Source: Burkholderiaceae bacterium (GTDB lineage: Bacteria; Pseudomonadota; Gammaproteobacteria; Burkholderiales; Burkholderiaceae_C). Taken from it: 64,000 bases of DNA. The position numbers and the translations under genes are program-made. The notes below the pieces were generated by a model. It saw only the letters and a list, made by a program, of their open reading frames with translations. It did no database searches and was not told the DNA's origin. Below, in pieces: positions 26,113-34,797 of the stretch. Within the stretch, counting starts at the first letter, position 1, and each line of letters opens with the position of its first letter. The stretch covers positions 868,001-932,000 of the forward strand of contig JAHCKM010000004.1 of assembly GCA_026125795.1 (NCBI GenBank). Reading direction: 5' to 3'.

Positions 26113-26460
26113 ATGGGCATCACCGTCTACGGCATCACGAACTGCGACACCGTCAAACGCGCCCGTGCCTGGCTCGACGGGCGCGGCACGGCGTACGCGT
26201 TTCACGACTTCAAGAAAGCCGGCGTGCCGGCGCAGCGGCTCGACGCGTGGTTGCAGGCCGCCGGTTGGGAGGCGCTGCTCAATCGCAAGGGCACGACGTG
26301 GCGCAAGCTCGAGGCCGCCGCGCAGGCGCGTGTCGTTGACGCGCGCAGCGCCCGCGCATTGATGCTCGAACAACCGAGCGTGATCAAGCGCCCGGTGGTG
26401 GAGTGGGCCGATGGCCGCATCACCGTCGGGTTTGCCGCGGACCAATGGTCGGGACGCTGA
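26113..26460 (+). CDS. Spx/MgsR/YffB-type ArsC-like protein
   Basis: A 115-residue thioredoxin-fold protein of the ArsC family. ITVYGITNCDTVKRARAWL carries the single Cys (CDT-x-K in place of CxxC), and FHDFKKAGVP, LLNRKGTTWRKL and IKRPVVEW are the YffB hallmarks. YffB-type members are glutathione-dependent reductases of uncertain substrate; arsenate reductase itself is less likely. The ATG at 26113 follows the methyltransferase stop by 5 bases, but the gene is probably not functionally part of the glycan set. Confidence 0.9.
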   Translation: MGITVYGITNCDTVKRARAWLDGRGTAYAFHDFKKAGVPAQRLDAWLQAAGWEALLNRKGTTWRKLEAAAQARVVDARSARALMLEQPSVIKRPVVEWADGRITVGFAADQWSGR

Positions 26461-26489
26461 GCCTGGCCCGCGTGCAAGGAGGACAGCGA

Positions 26490-26957
26490 ATGCACAAACG
26501 AATCGTGTCGCTGGCACTGGCGCTGTGGGTGGCCGCGCCGGCCGCGCAACCGGCGGCCGGCGCGGCCTCACCCACCTACGACGCTGCGCTCGCGCAATCG
26601 CTCGGCGCCGACGAGCGTGGCATGCGGCGTTATGTGCTGGTGATCCTGAAGACCGGACCGACGCGCGTGGCCGCGGGCGCGGAGCGCGACGAGATGTTCA
26701 AGGGGCACTTCGCGAACATCGACCGCCTGTCCTCCGAGGGCAAGCTGGCCTATGCCGGGCCGCTCGATGGCGTGGACGGATGGCGCGGCCTGTTCGTGCT
26801 GGCCGTGTCGGATATCGACGAAGCGCGCCGTCACGTGGGCACCGATCCGGTGATCGTCAAAGGCGAGATGGTGGCCGAGTACCACGTGCACTATGGATCC
26901 GCCGCGCTGATGCTGGTGCGCGACGCGCACGCCAGGATCGCGCAGCAGCGCCGCTGA
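26490..26957 (+). CDS. Secreted YciI-like protein
   Basis: A 155-residue protein with a signal peptide (residues 1-25, MHKRIVSLALALWVAAPAA) ahead of a YciI-like ferredoxin-fold domain: RRYVLVILKTGPTR, FKGHFANIDRLSSEGKLAYAGPL, LFVLAVSDIDEARRHV and DPVIVKGEMVAEYHV. The conserved histidine of YciI falls in GHFANI. YciI domains are dimeric and suspected enzymes; export of one is less common. AAGGAGGA precedes the ATG at 26490. Confidence 0.85.
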   Translation: MHKRIVSLALALWVAAPAAQPAAGAASPTYDAALAQSLGADERGMRRYVLVILKTGPTRVAAGAERDEMFKGHFANIDRLSSEGKLAYAGPLDGVDGWRGLFVLAVSDIDEARRHVGTDPVIVKGEMVAEYHVHYGSAALMLVRDAHARIAQQRR

Positions 26958-27034
26958 AACACCATCCGCGTTGCCCGCCTTGACGCGCGCGCGGGCGCGC
27001 ACGGAGAATGGCCGCCCTTGATCCTGGAGGGTCG

Positions 27035-27466
27035 GTGTCCAGCCCATGTTTCGGACGCTGCACGGCGCTGCTGTCGCTGTGCGTGCTGTTCGCGCAGACA
27101 GCCAGCGGCGCCGACGTGGGCGGCTGGTACGCCGAGCAGCAGAAGGCCGCCGCGCGGCGCGCCGAGCAAGGTGCGGCCACCTGCCCGCAGGCGGTGGCGC
27201 TTGCTGCCGCGGATCCCACCGCGCTCAAGAGCTACCAGGCCGCGCACTGTTATCTGCAAGGCGAGGCGCCCGATCTGGTGGCCGCGCGTGCATGGCTCAT
27301 GCGTTCGGCCGAGATGAACTTCCTGCCGGCGCAGCGGCTGCTGCGCGCGCTCGCCGCGGCCGAGGCCGCCGCGCATGCCAGCCAGCGCCATTGCCACGAT
27401 CTTGGCGAAGGTCGCATGTTGTGCCACGGCGGCGCGCCCCCGCTGGCCAGCGCGGACCGCAACTGA
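27035..27466 (+). CDS. Secreted hypothetical protein with Sel1-like segment
   Basis: A 143-residue protein starting with a hydrophobic stretch ending TASGAD that looks like a signal peptide. The mature part is Ala-rich with four Cys; AARAWLMRSAEMNFLPAQRLL resembles one Sel1/TPR-like helical pair. I do not recognise the family. Start choice: a GTG at 27035 has GGAGG four bases upstream; an in-frame ATG at 27008 would add nine residues but lacks a well-placed ribosome-binding site. It lies between a YciI-like secreted protein and a secreted cyclase, all on the plus strand. Confidence 0.6.
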   Translation: MSSPCFGRCTALLSLCVLFAQTASGADVGGWYAEQQKAAARRAEQGAATCPQAVALAAADPTALKSYQAAHCYLQGEAPDLVAARAWLMRSAEMNFLPAQRLLRALAAAEAAAHASQRHCHDLGEGRMLCHGGAPPLASADRN

Positions 27467-27499
27467 ACGACCCACCAACGACCCACGAGGAGACGAGCG

Positions 27500-28561
27500 A
27501 TGAGAGCAGCGGCACGGATCGCGGTTGCGGCACTGGCCACGCTGGCATTGGCCGGCGCGGCGGCGCAGGAGTGCTCCGACAAGAACTGGAAGGCCTGCAA
27601 AGGCAAGCCATGGGTGATCGGCAACTCGATGGACACGCCGCTGGGCGACAAGTGGTGGCCGCACAAGCTCTGGGGCAAGGACGACGAAGCCGGCTCGACC
27701 AACTGGTACAAGAAGCCGGAGGTCGTGCAGCGTGCGCTGGCCGAGGCCAAGACCGGCAAGGTGTACCGGCTCGGCCGCGTTTACACCGCGACGATGCCGG
27801 CGTTCGGCGAGCGCAAGTTCGTGCTGCGCATCCCCGGCGGACCCACCGGCGGTCCGTTCGGCGCCAACATACTGATCTACAACGACGAGTTCCTGGCCAC
27901 CGAGATCGGCCAGATCGGCACGCAGTTCGACGGGCTCGGCCACATCGGCATTGCCGTCAACGGCGTGGGTGACAAGAGCGAGATGCGCTACTACAACGGC
28001 TTCACGCAGGTGGAGGTCGGCGGCGCCAACGGGCTGGCCAAGCTCGGCATCGAGAAGCTACACCCGATCAACGCGCGCGGCATCCTGCTCGACATTGCGG
28101 CGCTGAAGGGCGTGGATGCGCTCGATGCCGGCTACGAGATCACGCTGGCCGACGTGAACGCCGCGCTCGACAAGCAGGGCATGAAGGACTTCCGATTCAT
28201 GCCGGGCGATGGCGTGTTCTTCCGCACCGGCTGGGGCAAGCACTGGATCAAGGACAACGCCAAGTTCAACGGCGGCGAGCCCGGCATCGGCATGGAAGTG
28301 GCCAAGTGGCTGAGCGACACGGTGCAGGCCGGCGTGGTCGGCTCCGACACCTGGGCCACCGAGGTGATTCCCAACAAGGACCCGGGCTGCGCGTTCTGCA
28401 TCCACTCGCACCTGATCACGCGCAACGGCATCGTCAACCAGGAGAACATGGACCTCGACGGCCTCGCCGCCGACAAGGCCTATCGCTTCATGTACGTGTA
28501 CAGCCCGGTGCCGATCGCCGGGGCCACCGGCTCGATCGGCGCACCGCTGGCGATCCGCTGA
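27500..28561 (+). CDS. Periplasmic cyclase-family (kynurenine-formamidase-like) metal hydrolase
   Basis: A 353-residue protein with a signal peptide (residues 1-22) and the cyclase fold (PF04199 type): GSTNWYKKPEVVQRALAEAKTGKVYRLG, then GQIGTQFDGLGHIG. In classical members the zinc motif is HxGTHxDxPxH; here the two first histidines read Gln138 and Gln142, while Asp144 and His148 remain. GDGVFFRTGWG and CIHSHLITRNGI are typical of the long subgroup. It may hydrolyse or cyclise an amide or hydroxy acid in the periplasm. GAGGAGACGAG precedes the ATG at 27500. The following gene is a Rieske oxygenase. Confidence 0.85.
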   Translation: MRAAARIAVAALATLALAGAAAQECSDKNWKACKGKPWVIGNSMDTPLGDKWWPHKLWGKDDEAGSTNWYKKPEVVQRALAEAKTGKVYRLGRVYTATMPAFGERKFVLRIPGGPTGGPFGANILIYNDEFLATEIGQIGTQFDGLGHIGIAVNGVGDKSEMRYYNGFTQVEVGGANGLAKLGIEKLHPINARGILLDIAALKGVDALDAGYEITLADVNAALDKQGMKDFRFMPGDGVFFRTGWGKHWIKDNAKFNGGEPGIGMEVAKWLSDTVQAGVVGSDTWATEVIPNKDPGCAFCIHSHLITRNGIVNQENMDLDGLAADKAYRFMYVYSPVPIAGATGSIGAPLAIR

Positions 28562-28607
28562 TCGGATGCGAACGACGCTCGAGCACCACGACGGCGGAGT
28601 CCGCCCG

Positions 28608-29684
28608 ATGTGGTTGCGCAACTGCTGGTACGTAATCGCCTGGGATCACGAGATCCCGGCCGCCGACTCCGACGCGTTGTTCAGCCGCATCGTGCTCAAC
28701 GAGCCGGTGCTCGTGCTGCGCAAGGCGGACGGCGGCTTCGTCGCGCTGGAAGATCGCTGTTGCCACCGCCTGGCGCCGCTGTCGAAGGGACGGCGCGAGG
28801 GCGACTGCGTGCGCTGCGGCTACCACGGCTTGAAGTTCGACGGCACCGGGCGTTGCATCGAGGCGCCCGGCATCCCCGTGGTGCCGGAGAAGGCGCGCGT
28901 GCGCAGTTATCCGGTCGTGCTGAAGAACCGCTGGCTGTTCGTGTGGATGGGCGACCCGGCACGCGCCGACGAGCGTCTGCTGCCGGACAACTTCTCCTGC
29001 GACCACCCCGAGTGGACACACAAGCCGGGTTATCTGCACTACGACACGCCGTACCTGCTGATCTGCGACAACCTGCTGGACTTCTCGCACCTGAGCTACG
29101 TGCACGAGGCCACGCTCGGCGGCAGCACGGCGATCGCGCAGGCGGTTCCGAAGATCGAGCGCATCGGTGGCCCGGGGCAGCAGGGCGTCAAGGTCACGCG
29201 CCATGTGCCCGACGTGCCGCCGCCGCCGTACTACCGCAAGATGCGCCCCATCGACAGCCATGTCGACCGCTGGTTCATCTACGAATTCCAGCTGCCCGGC
29301 ACGCTGCTGATGGACTCCGGCGGCCGCCCGGTCACCGACGCCGCCGACGACATGAGCCGTGCGATCCGGTTGCACAGCTGCCAGACATTGACGCCCGAGA
29401 CCGAATCGAGCACGCACTACTTCTTCCAGCAGTCGCATCCGGCCCGGGTGGGCGACGCGTCGCTCACCGAAGGCATCTACCAGAGCCTGATCGCGGCGTT
29501 CAACGAAGACCGCGACATGATCACAGCGCAGCACCGCAACATGCTGCTCCAGCCCGACGCGCCGATGCTGCCGCTGGCGATGGACGGCGCGCTGGTGCAG
29601 TTTCGGCGCCTGCTCGAGCAACGTCTGGCCGAGGAGAGATCCCCCGGGGAAAGCACCCTGCACACGGGTGTGGGCGATCGATGA
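28608..29684 (+). CDS. Rieske non-heme iron oxygenase, VanA-like
   Basis: A 358-residue oxygenase subunit. The Rieske cluster ligands are C51-x-H53 (RCCHRLAPLS) and C70-x2-H73 (CGYHGLKF); the mononuclear iron site has His161 and His166 in DFSHLSYVHE. N-terminal WLRNCWYVIAWDHEI matches vanillate O-demethylase (VanA) and related single-component-chain oxygenases. A ferredoxin reductase partner (VanB) is not in the window. The start at 28608 is preferred over an ATG 14 codons upstream because GGAG is 8 bases before it and the protein then begins like VanA. Substrate unknown, probably an aromatic ether or acid. Confidence 0.9.
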   Translation: MWLRNCWYVIAWDHEIPAADSDALFSRIVLNEPVLVLRKADGGFVALEDRCCHRLAPLSKGRREGDCVRCGYHGLKFDGTGRCIEAPGIPVVPEKARVRSYPVVLKNRWLFVWMGDPARADERLLPDNFSCDHPEWTHKPGYLHYDTPYLLICDNLLDFSHLSYVHEATLGGSTAIAQAVPKIERIGGPGQQGVKVTRHVPDVPPPPYYRKMRPIDSHVDRWFIYEFQLPGTLLMDSGGRPVTDAADDMSRAIRLHSCQTLTPETESSTHYFFQQSHPARVGDASLTEGIYQSLIAAFNEDRDMITAQHRNMLLQPDAPMLPLAMDGALVQFRRLLEQRLAEERSPGESTLHTGVGDR

Positions 29685-29754
29685 GCCGGCGATCAGGGTA
29701 GCGTCACCGGCCGGATGGACGTGCGGACGACCGCGCCGCCGGGGTTGCAGGCGG

Positions 29755-30462
29755 TCAGTCCACGCTGCCCTTCGCAGCACGGGTCTTCGGTGTCTTCTTT
29801 CTCGCGATCGAGTCGCGGCAGGCCTTGCAGTCGTACAGCAGGCGCGCACACGTGAGCTTGACGGCCGGGCTGGCGAACTCCTGCTGCAGCAGCCCGGCCG
29901 CAGAGCGCGCCTTGCCCAAGGCGGACTCGAGCGTCTCGCCGGCATCATAGTTGGGGGATCGCACGACGTTCTGGGTGTACGCGGGCGTGAACGTCCTCAC
30001 CTCGCCGCCGCGACGACGCTCGGCGTTCGTCTTGAACGCGCCCGCGCCCATGCCGTTGATCGTTCGAAGGGCCGCCGCGGCGCTCGCCTTGCTGGTCCCG
30101 AGGGTGGCCATGGCGTGGTAGACGACGGCGACGGCTTCCTCCTGTGTACACGGCTGGTACCACGACAGGTAGTCATAGAGGATCGCCAGGGCCAGCGAGG
30201 GCTCGGCCCTGCCATCCCACCAGCGCCGGCTTTTCGGGATGCTGCGCAGGTTGGTGACGAAACCCGCCGGCACCGTGATGGCCGGCGCGCCGTCACTGAA
30301 GGTCAAGGTCAATGGATCGCGCAGCATCCACATGTCCCTGCCGATGGCCGCGATCGACAGCGGTGTGATGCTGGCGCTGGCGGAGGGCGCGGGGTCCGCC
30401 GTGTGGCCGGGCGCGGCCGCACAGGCGATGGCCACCAGCAGTGCGAGGCGAAGGGTCATCAC
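29755..30462 (-). CDS. DUF1353 secreted protein
   Basis: A 235-residue protein with a signal peptide (residues 1-22). The core ITVPAGFVTNLRSIPKSRRWW and LALAILYDYLSW is the DUF1353 pattern, seen in phage-related and bacterial proteins with a suspected peptidase-like fold. The usual His of the AxxHDYLY motif reads Leu-Tyr-Asp-Tyr here. The C terminus has Cys-x9-Cys-x2-Cys (CARLLYDCKAC) and a lysine-rich end. GGGAGA lies upstream of the tandem ATGs; the first is used. It stands alone, convergent with the Rieske gene. Confidence 0.7.
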   Translation of the reverse strand: MMTLRLALLVAIACAAAPGHTADPAPSASASITPLSIAAIGRDMWMLRDPLTLTFSDGAPAITVPAGFVTNLRSIPKSRRWWDGRAEPSLALAILYDYLSWYQPCTQEEAVAVVYHAMATLGTSKASAAAALRTINGMGAGAFKTNAERRRGGEVRTFTPAYTQNVVRSPNYDAGETLESALGKARSAAGLLQQEFASPAVKLTCARLLYDCKACRDSIARKKTPKTRAAKGSVD

Positions 30463-30861
30463 TCATCTCCCGGCGAGTCCGCGACGTTCGGCGCTTGCCG
30501 ACGTGCTTGGACGAGACGCTTGGCCGACAGCAGCCCGCTCGAACCCCGGCACGGGTGCAAATGGGCGGCGGCCCCAGATGGCAAAACTCGTGCCGCATCC
30601 AAGGATCGCGCGACGGGCGACGCCCCCGGGCATGACGCTGCTGTGCGCGCGAGCCGCAGAGCCGTTTCTTGCCGTCGCGCGGGTAAGTCTTACGGGCAGA
30701 ACCCGGGAAGGCCGGGCATCCCCGCGAGGGCGCGGATGGCTGTTGCGGCGGCTCGCAGCGGGCGCAGCCCTTGCTCTGACGACGGCATCGTGCGGCGCGC
30801 GGTGCCAAGAGCGCGTGCCATGCACCGCCGCTTCTTCGGCCTGTCACGTGCGTCACCATCG
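30463..30861. other. 399-bp region without a convincing gene
   Basis: This is the divergent spacer between the DUF1353 gene and the lipid kinase gene. Open frames cross it on both strands, but none has a ribosome-binding site, a recognisable domain or plausible composition. A short dyad GTAAG-T-CTTAC lies near 30685. I see no terminator or RNA gene. Confidence 0.5.
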
Positions 30862-31797
30862 ATGCCGAATGCACCGTTGTTCATCGTGCTGAACCCGGGA
30901 TCGGGTCGGCAATCGCCGTCCGAGACCTGCGGCTTGATCGAAACCGTGCTCGGCAGCGCCGGACGACCGTTCGTCGTGCAGCACGTGGACCGCACGCACG
31001 ATCTGCAGACGATTGCGCACGACGCCGCCGAGCGCGCGCATGCAGCGCGCGGCATCCTCGTCGCGGCGGGTGGCGACGGCACGGTCAGCAGCGTTGCGCA
31101 AGCGGCGCTGACGCGAGGCTGTCACTTCGGCTTGCTGCCGTGCGGGACCTTCAACTACTTCGGCCGGACCCACGGCATACCCTCCGACACGGCCGCGGCG
31201 CTCCAGGTCTTGCTCACCGGCACCGCCCATCCGGTGCAGCTCGGCCTGGTGAACGATCGCATCTTTGCGGTCAATGCCAGCCTGGGGCTCTATCCACAAG
31301 TGCTGGAGGACCGCGAAGCCTACAAGCAGCAGTACGGGCGCCGTCGTTCGGTTGCACTCGTCGCCGCGCTGCTGACGCTGCTGCGCGGCCAGCGCCAGAT
31401 GCGCTTGCGCCTGGAGATCGGCGCTGCGGTGCGAGAGCTGCGCACGCTGACGCTGTTCATCGGCAACAACCGGCTGCAGCTGCAGCAGATCGGCATCGAT
31501 GAGGCGCAGGCGGTCGAGCAGGGGCAGCTGTCGGCGATCGTGCTGCGGCCGGTCGGCGCGCTGGGTCTGGTCTGGCTGCTGATTCGCGGCGCTCTGGGCG
31601 CGTTGGGCGATGCCAGGGACGTGCAGAGCTTCGCATTCGATCGCATGACGGTGCGTCCCACGCGCTTCGCCGTTGGCGTGCGGCGCGTGAAGGTGGCGCT
31701 CGACGGCGAAATCACATGGTTGGCCGTGCCGCTGGAGTTTCGCGTCAGCCCGCAACCCCTGTGGCTGATCAAAGGGGCCGCCGAGAGCACCGGGTGA
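30862..31797 (+). CDS. Diacylglycerol/sphingosine kinase-like lipid kinase (YegS/BmrU type)
   Basis: A 311-residue protein with the DAGK catalytic domain: FIVLNPGSG at residues 7-15, the nucleotide-binding GGDGT at 70-74, and LLPCGTFNYFGRTHGIP. The C-terminal domain includes the FAVNASLGLYP strand and the late V-x-LDGE turn. In most homologues the second motif reads LPLGTGND; here it is PCGTFNY, a variation seen in a subset. It would phosphorylate a membrane lipid. The ATG at 30862 (MPNAPLF) fits the family N terminus; an ATG 42 bases upstream is possible. Its stop overlaps the phosphoesterase start. Confidence 0.85.
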   Translation: MPNAPLFIVLNPGSGRQSPSETCGLIETVLGSAGRPFVVQHVDRTHDLQTIAHDAAERAHAARGILVAAGGDGTVSSVAQAALTRGCHFGLLPCGTFNYFGRTHGIPSDTAAALQVLLTGTAHPVQLGLVNDRIFAVNASLGLYPQVLEDREAYKQQYGRRRSVALVAALLTLLRGQRQMRLRLEIGAAVRELRTLTLFIGNNRLQLQQIGIDEAQAVEQGQLSAIVLRPVGALGLVWLLIRGALGALGDARDVQSFAFDRMTVRPTRFAVGVRRVKVALDGEITWLAVPLEFRVSPQPLWLIKGAAESTG

Positions 31798-32615
31798 TGA
31801 CGACGCTGCTGCAGGTCTCCGATCCACACTTCGGCACCGAGCAGGCCGGCGTCGAGCGGGCGCTGGTGCACCTGGCGCGCGAGTTGAATCCCGACGTGCT
31901 GCTGATGACCGGCGACATCACCCAACGTGCGACTGCGGCACAGTTTGGCGCCGCGCGCAGCTTTGCCGAGCGCATCGGAGCGCCTCACCTGTTGGTGGTG
32001 CCGGGCAATCACGACATCCCGCTATTCGCGTTCGGGGCACGGCTGCTGAGCCCGTACGCGCGCCTGCAGGCGGCATTCGGACCCGACCTTGAACCCAGCT
32101 TCGAGTCCGAGACGATGCTGCTGCTGTGCGTCAACAGCACGCGCGCCTGGCGCCACAAGCACGGCGAGCTGTCGACCGCGCAGATCGAGTCGGTCGAGCG
32201 GCGGCTCGAGAAGGCCGATGAACGGCAGGTGCGAATCGTCGCGCTGCACCACCCGATCGCGGTGACGCGCAGCGAGGACGAGCGCCACCGGCCGCGCAGG
32301 CACGAGATCGCGCTGAAGCGGTGGGCAGCCGCTGGGGCCGATTTCATACTCGGCGGGCACATCCACCTGCCGTACACGCTGGCGCTGCATGAACACCAGC
32401 CGTTGTCGCGCCCGCTGTGGGCCGTGCAGGCCGGGACTGCCGTGTCGTCCCGCGTGCGTGACAACTTCTGCAACTCCGTCAACCGGCTGTGCTCGCTCGG
32501 CCCCAACGCGCAACACCCGCGCCGCGGCGTGGTGGAGCGCTGGGATTGCAGCGACAGCGCCAGCGCCTTCAGGCGCGTGGTCCGGCTCGAGCTCGGCTTG
32601 GGCGTGCGCCCTTGA
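31797..32615 (+). CDS. Calcineurin-like metallophosphoesterase
   Basis: A 272-residue phosphoesterase with all five metal motifs: SDPHFG (Asp9, His11), MTGDIT, PGNHD, ALHHPI and GGHIHLPY. The order and spacing match the cyclic-nucleotide/Icc-like and lipid-phosphate group of the calcineurin superfamily. Its ATG overlaps the stop of the lipid kinase (TGATG), so both are made together; a kinase with a phosphatase suggests turnover of a phospholipid, as also seen in LpxH-like or undecaprenyl pathways. The substrate is not deducible. Confidence 0.88.
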   Translation: MTTLLQVSDPHFGTEQAGVERALVHLARELNPDVLLMTGDITQRATAAQFGAARSFAERIGAPHLLVVPGNHDIPLFAFGARLLSPYARLQAAFGPDLEPSFESETMLLLCVNSTRAWRHKHGELSTAQIESVERRLEKADERQVRIVALHHPIAVTRSEDERHRPRRHEIALKRWAAAGADFILGGHIHLPYTLALHEHQPLSRPLWAVQAGTAVSSRVRDNFCNSVNRLCSLGPNAQHPRRGVVERWDCSDSASAFRRVVRLELGLGVRP

Positions 32616-32664
32616 ACCCGCACGCGACGGGCTGCAACACATGCCGAGTTGCCCGGAGCTTGCC

Positions 32665-32991
32665 ATGAGTCCCAGCGAAGTTCGGTCCCACATGCACAAG
32701 GTTGTCGCCCTGGCGGACCTGCTCCAGTGCGTCGAGACGGGCGCCGCCACCGCCACCGCCTCGGGTTATCGCCTGCTGGTGCAGCGGCTGCAGGTCGCGC
32801 TCGGCAAAGACCTGCCCGCCGACACGCTGCTGGCCATCCTCGACCGTTATCCCGCCGCCAGCGAGGTCTACGAGAACATGCACTACGAGCACAGCGGGTT
32901 GTTTCGCGCGCCGCTGGAACGATCGGTGTCGTCGGAGTTGATCACCACACACATCCTGCGCGACGTGGCGCGCGCGGCACGCAAGGCCTGA
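32665..32991 (+). CDS. Hypothetical protein (108 residues)
   Basis: A soluble, helix-rich protein; residues SPSEVRSHMHKVVALADLLQCVETG and YRLLVQRLQVALGKDLPADTLLAIL look like a small all-alpha domain. No known family is recognised. GGAG sits 6 bases before the ATG at 32665; an upstream in-frame ATG at 32641 is less well supported. It follows the phosphoesterase by 49 bases and is probably in the same transcript. Confidence 0.65.
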   Translation: MSPSEVRSHMHKVVALADLLQCVETGAATATASGYRLLVQRLQVALGKDLPADTLLAILDRYPAASEVYENMHYEHSGLFRAPLERSVSSELITTHILRDVARAARKA

Positions 32992-33016
32992 CCGGGTCCC
33001 AGAACCCTGCGCCGCG

Positions 33017-33994
33017 CTACGCCGGGTACAGCCCGCGGGTGCTCGCGAACAGCCGCGCGACGCCCAGCAGCGCGTCGATGTTCGGCGTGGCGATGCCGAT
33101 GCGCTGCGCGATCTCGCGCACCGCGCCGACGATGCCATCGAGCTCCAGCGTGCGGCCGGCCTCCACGTCCTGCAGCATGCTGGGCTTCATGCTGCTCAAC
33201 TTGAGCATCATCGCGTGATGGTCTTCGGGCTGCTGGTCGATCGCGCAGCCGATCCGGGTGCCCACGGCCGAGGCCTCGCGCATCGCTGCGGAACAGAACA
33301 CCCGCACCAGCGGATCGGCAAGCAGGCGGTGCGTCGACGCACCGGTGATGGCGGACACCGGATTGAGGGTCAGGTTGAGCCACAGCTTGTGCCAGATGTG
33401 GCGCCGGACGTCGGTCGAGTGCACGACCTCGAGGCCGGCCTGATCGAGCGCGCGGCCTAGTCGCTGAGCGCGTGCCGAGGCGCCGCCGGCGGGCTCGCCG
33501 ATGACCAGCTTCTCGCCCGTGTTGTGCTCCACCAGGCCGGGCTCCGAGGTCGATGCGCTGATGTACACCGCGCAGCCGATCACCTGCTCGAACGCGATCG
33601 CCTTCGACACGACGCCGCCGGGGTCCACGCTGGTCAGCGGCGCCGCTTCGAGCGCCGGCACGCCGCGGCCAAACCACCACGGCACGCCGTTCATCGCCGG
33701 CAGCACCAGGGTGTGCGGCTCCAGTAGAGGCTCGATGCGCGGCGCCACATCGGGAAGCGATTGACCTTTGACCGCGATCACCACGAGGTCCTGCGGCCCG
33801 AGCTCGGCGCTGCGCTCGCTGGCGCGTGCCGGGGCGCTGCGCAGGTGGCCGTGCTGGCGCAGTCGCCAGCCGTGTGTGCGCAGGGCAGCGAGCGTGGCGC
33901 CGCGTGCCAGCGCGCCGACATCGTGGCCGGCCATGGCCAGCCGTGCGCCGATGAAGCCGCCGATGGCACCGGCGCCCACGATGCAGACTTTCAT
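33017..33994 (-). CDS. Ketopantoate reductase (ApbA/PanE) family protein
   Basis: A 325-residue NAD(P)-dependent reductase. MKVCIVGAGAIGGFIGARL carries the GxGxxG fold, LVVIAVKGQSLP and LPAMNGVPWWF are the next family blocks, and KLWLNLTLNPVSAITG holds the catalytic lysine region. The C-terminal SMLQDVEAGRTLELDGIVGAV matches the ApbA C domain. A second, more canonical PanE is at 61915, so this one may reduce another 2-keto acid. AAGGAGG precedes the ATG at 33994. Confidence 0.85.
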   Translation of the reverse strand: MKVCIVGAGAIGGFIGARLAMAGHDVGALARGATLAALRTHGWRLRQHGHLRSAPARASERSAELGPQDLVVIAVKGQSLPDVAPRIEPLLEPHTLVLPAMNGVPWWFGRGVPALEAAPLTSVDPGGVVSKAIAFEQVIGCAVYISASTSEPGLVEHNTGEKLVIGEPAGGASARAQRLGRALDQAGLEVVHSTDVRRHIWHKLWLNLTLNPVSAITGASTHRLLADPLVRVFCSAAMREASAVGTRIGCAIDQQPEDHHAMMLKLSSMKPSMLQDVEAGRTLELDGIVGAVREIAQRIGIATPNIDALLGVARLFASTRGLYPA

Positions 33995-34101
33995 TGCGCA
34001 GCCTCCTTCACGATCCCTGCTACGCGCCGCTCGGCGGACTGGATGTGGGCGCGGCCGACGACCCGGCGAGCGCTTGTTGCAGGCACCGCGGCCGATGGAG
34101 C

Positions 34102-34482
34102 TCAGTCGTCGGCCAGCTCGAAATGAAAGACCTTGCTGATGATCTGCCAGCGTCCGTCGAGCCGCACCAGCGTCAGCAGATCGGTGAAGCGCTTGGGGCC
34201 GATCGCGCACTGCACGCGCGCCAGCGCCGTGACCGGACCGGCGAACTCGATGCCGGCGATGCGGTCGCGGCGCAACTCGTTGCGACTCGCCGGCGACGGG
34301 CGGCGCGCGACCACTTCAAAGTACTCCGGCATGCGCAGGTGCTTCAGTCGGCCTTCGGTGGCGCAGGCATAGATCGCCTCGGGATGGAACACCTGCCGCA
34401 AGCGCGCGGCGTCGCTGTGGTACAGGCCGTCGAAGTAGGTCTGCAGCAGCGCGACGATGGGCTCGAACGCGACGGCGCTCAT
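34102..34482 (-). CDS. NTF2-like protein (lumazine-binding type)
   Basis: A 126-residue NTF2-fold protein: LLQTYFDGLYHSDAARLRQVFHPEAIYA, FEVVARRPSP and LTLVRLDGRWQIISKVFHFE match the lumazine_bd_2/SnoaL-type family. These are small binding or isomerase-like proteins of unknown reaction. The ATG overlaps the stop of the upstream tautomerase gene (34479-34482), so the two are translated together. Confidence 0.82.
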   Translation of the reverse strand: MSAVAFEPIVALLQTYFDGLYHSDAARLRQVFHPEAIYACATEGRLKHLRMPEYFEVVARRPSPASRNELRRDRIAGIEFAGPVTALARVQCAIGPKRFTDLLTLVRLDGRWQIISKVFHFELADD

Positions 34483-34700
34483 CGCGTGGCTTTCGCGTCG
34501 CGCGAACGCTGGCGCCGCCGCGTGACGGTCTCGCCGGCGATGCCCCAGTTGTCGGTGTCGACCTCCTCGATGACGACGAAGGTCGTGGCGGGCTCCTTGT
34601 CGAGCACGCGCAGCAGCAGATCGGTGGTGCCGCGGATCAGCGCCTCCTTCTGCGCCAGCGTGACATCCTCTCGGGTGACCTGGATCTTGACGTAGGGCAT
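34479..34700 (-). CDS. 4-oxalocrotonate tautomerase family protein
   Basis: A 73-residue protein. Pro follows the start Met (MPYVKIQVTRE), giving the catalytic N-terminal proline after Met removal. ALIRGTTDLLLRVLDKEPATTFVVIEEVDTDNWGIAG is the 4-OT core. The Arg-rich tail beyond residue 60 (RRRQRSRDAKATR) is longer than usual and overlaps the next gene. It would tautomerise an enol/keto acid. It diverges from a LysR gene, a probable regulator. Confidence 0.88.
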   Translation of the reverse strand: MPYVKIQVTREDVTLAQKEALIRGTTDLLLRVLDKEPATTFVVIEEVDTDNWGIAGETVTRRRQRSRDAKATR

Positions 34701-34797
34701 GTGGCGGCTCCGGTGCCGGCAGTGGCGGTGTGGGCCAGCTTAGGCGTCGGCAGTGCAGCGCGAAATCGGGCAGCATGAACAACTGCGCTTACATCGA

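Noticed and set aside
26113-26460. Arsenate reductase
   Set aside because: The cysteine context CDTVKRA and KRPVVEW block fit YffB/Spx-like proteins; no ars genes are near.
30463-30861. Possible small gene on either strand in the DUF1353/lipid kinase gap
   Set aside because: Open frames lack ribosome-binding sites, domains and realistic composition.
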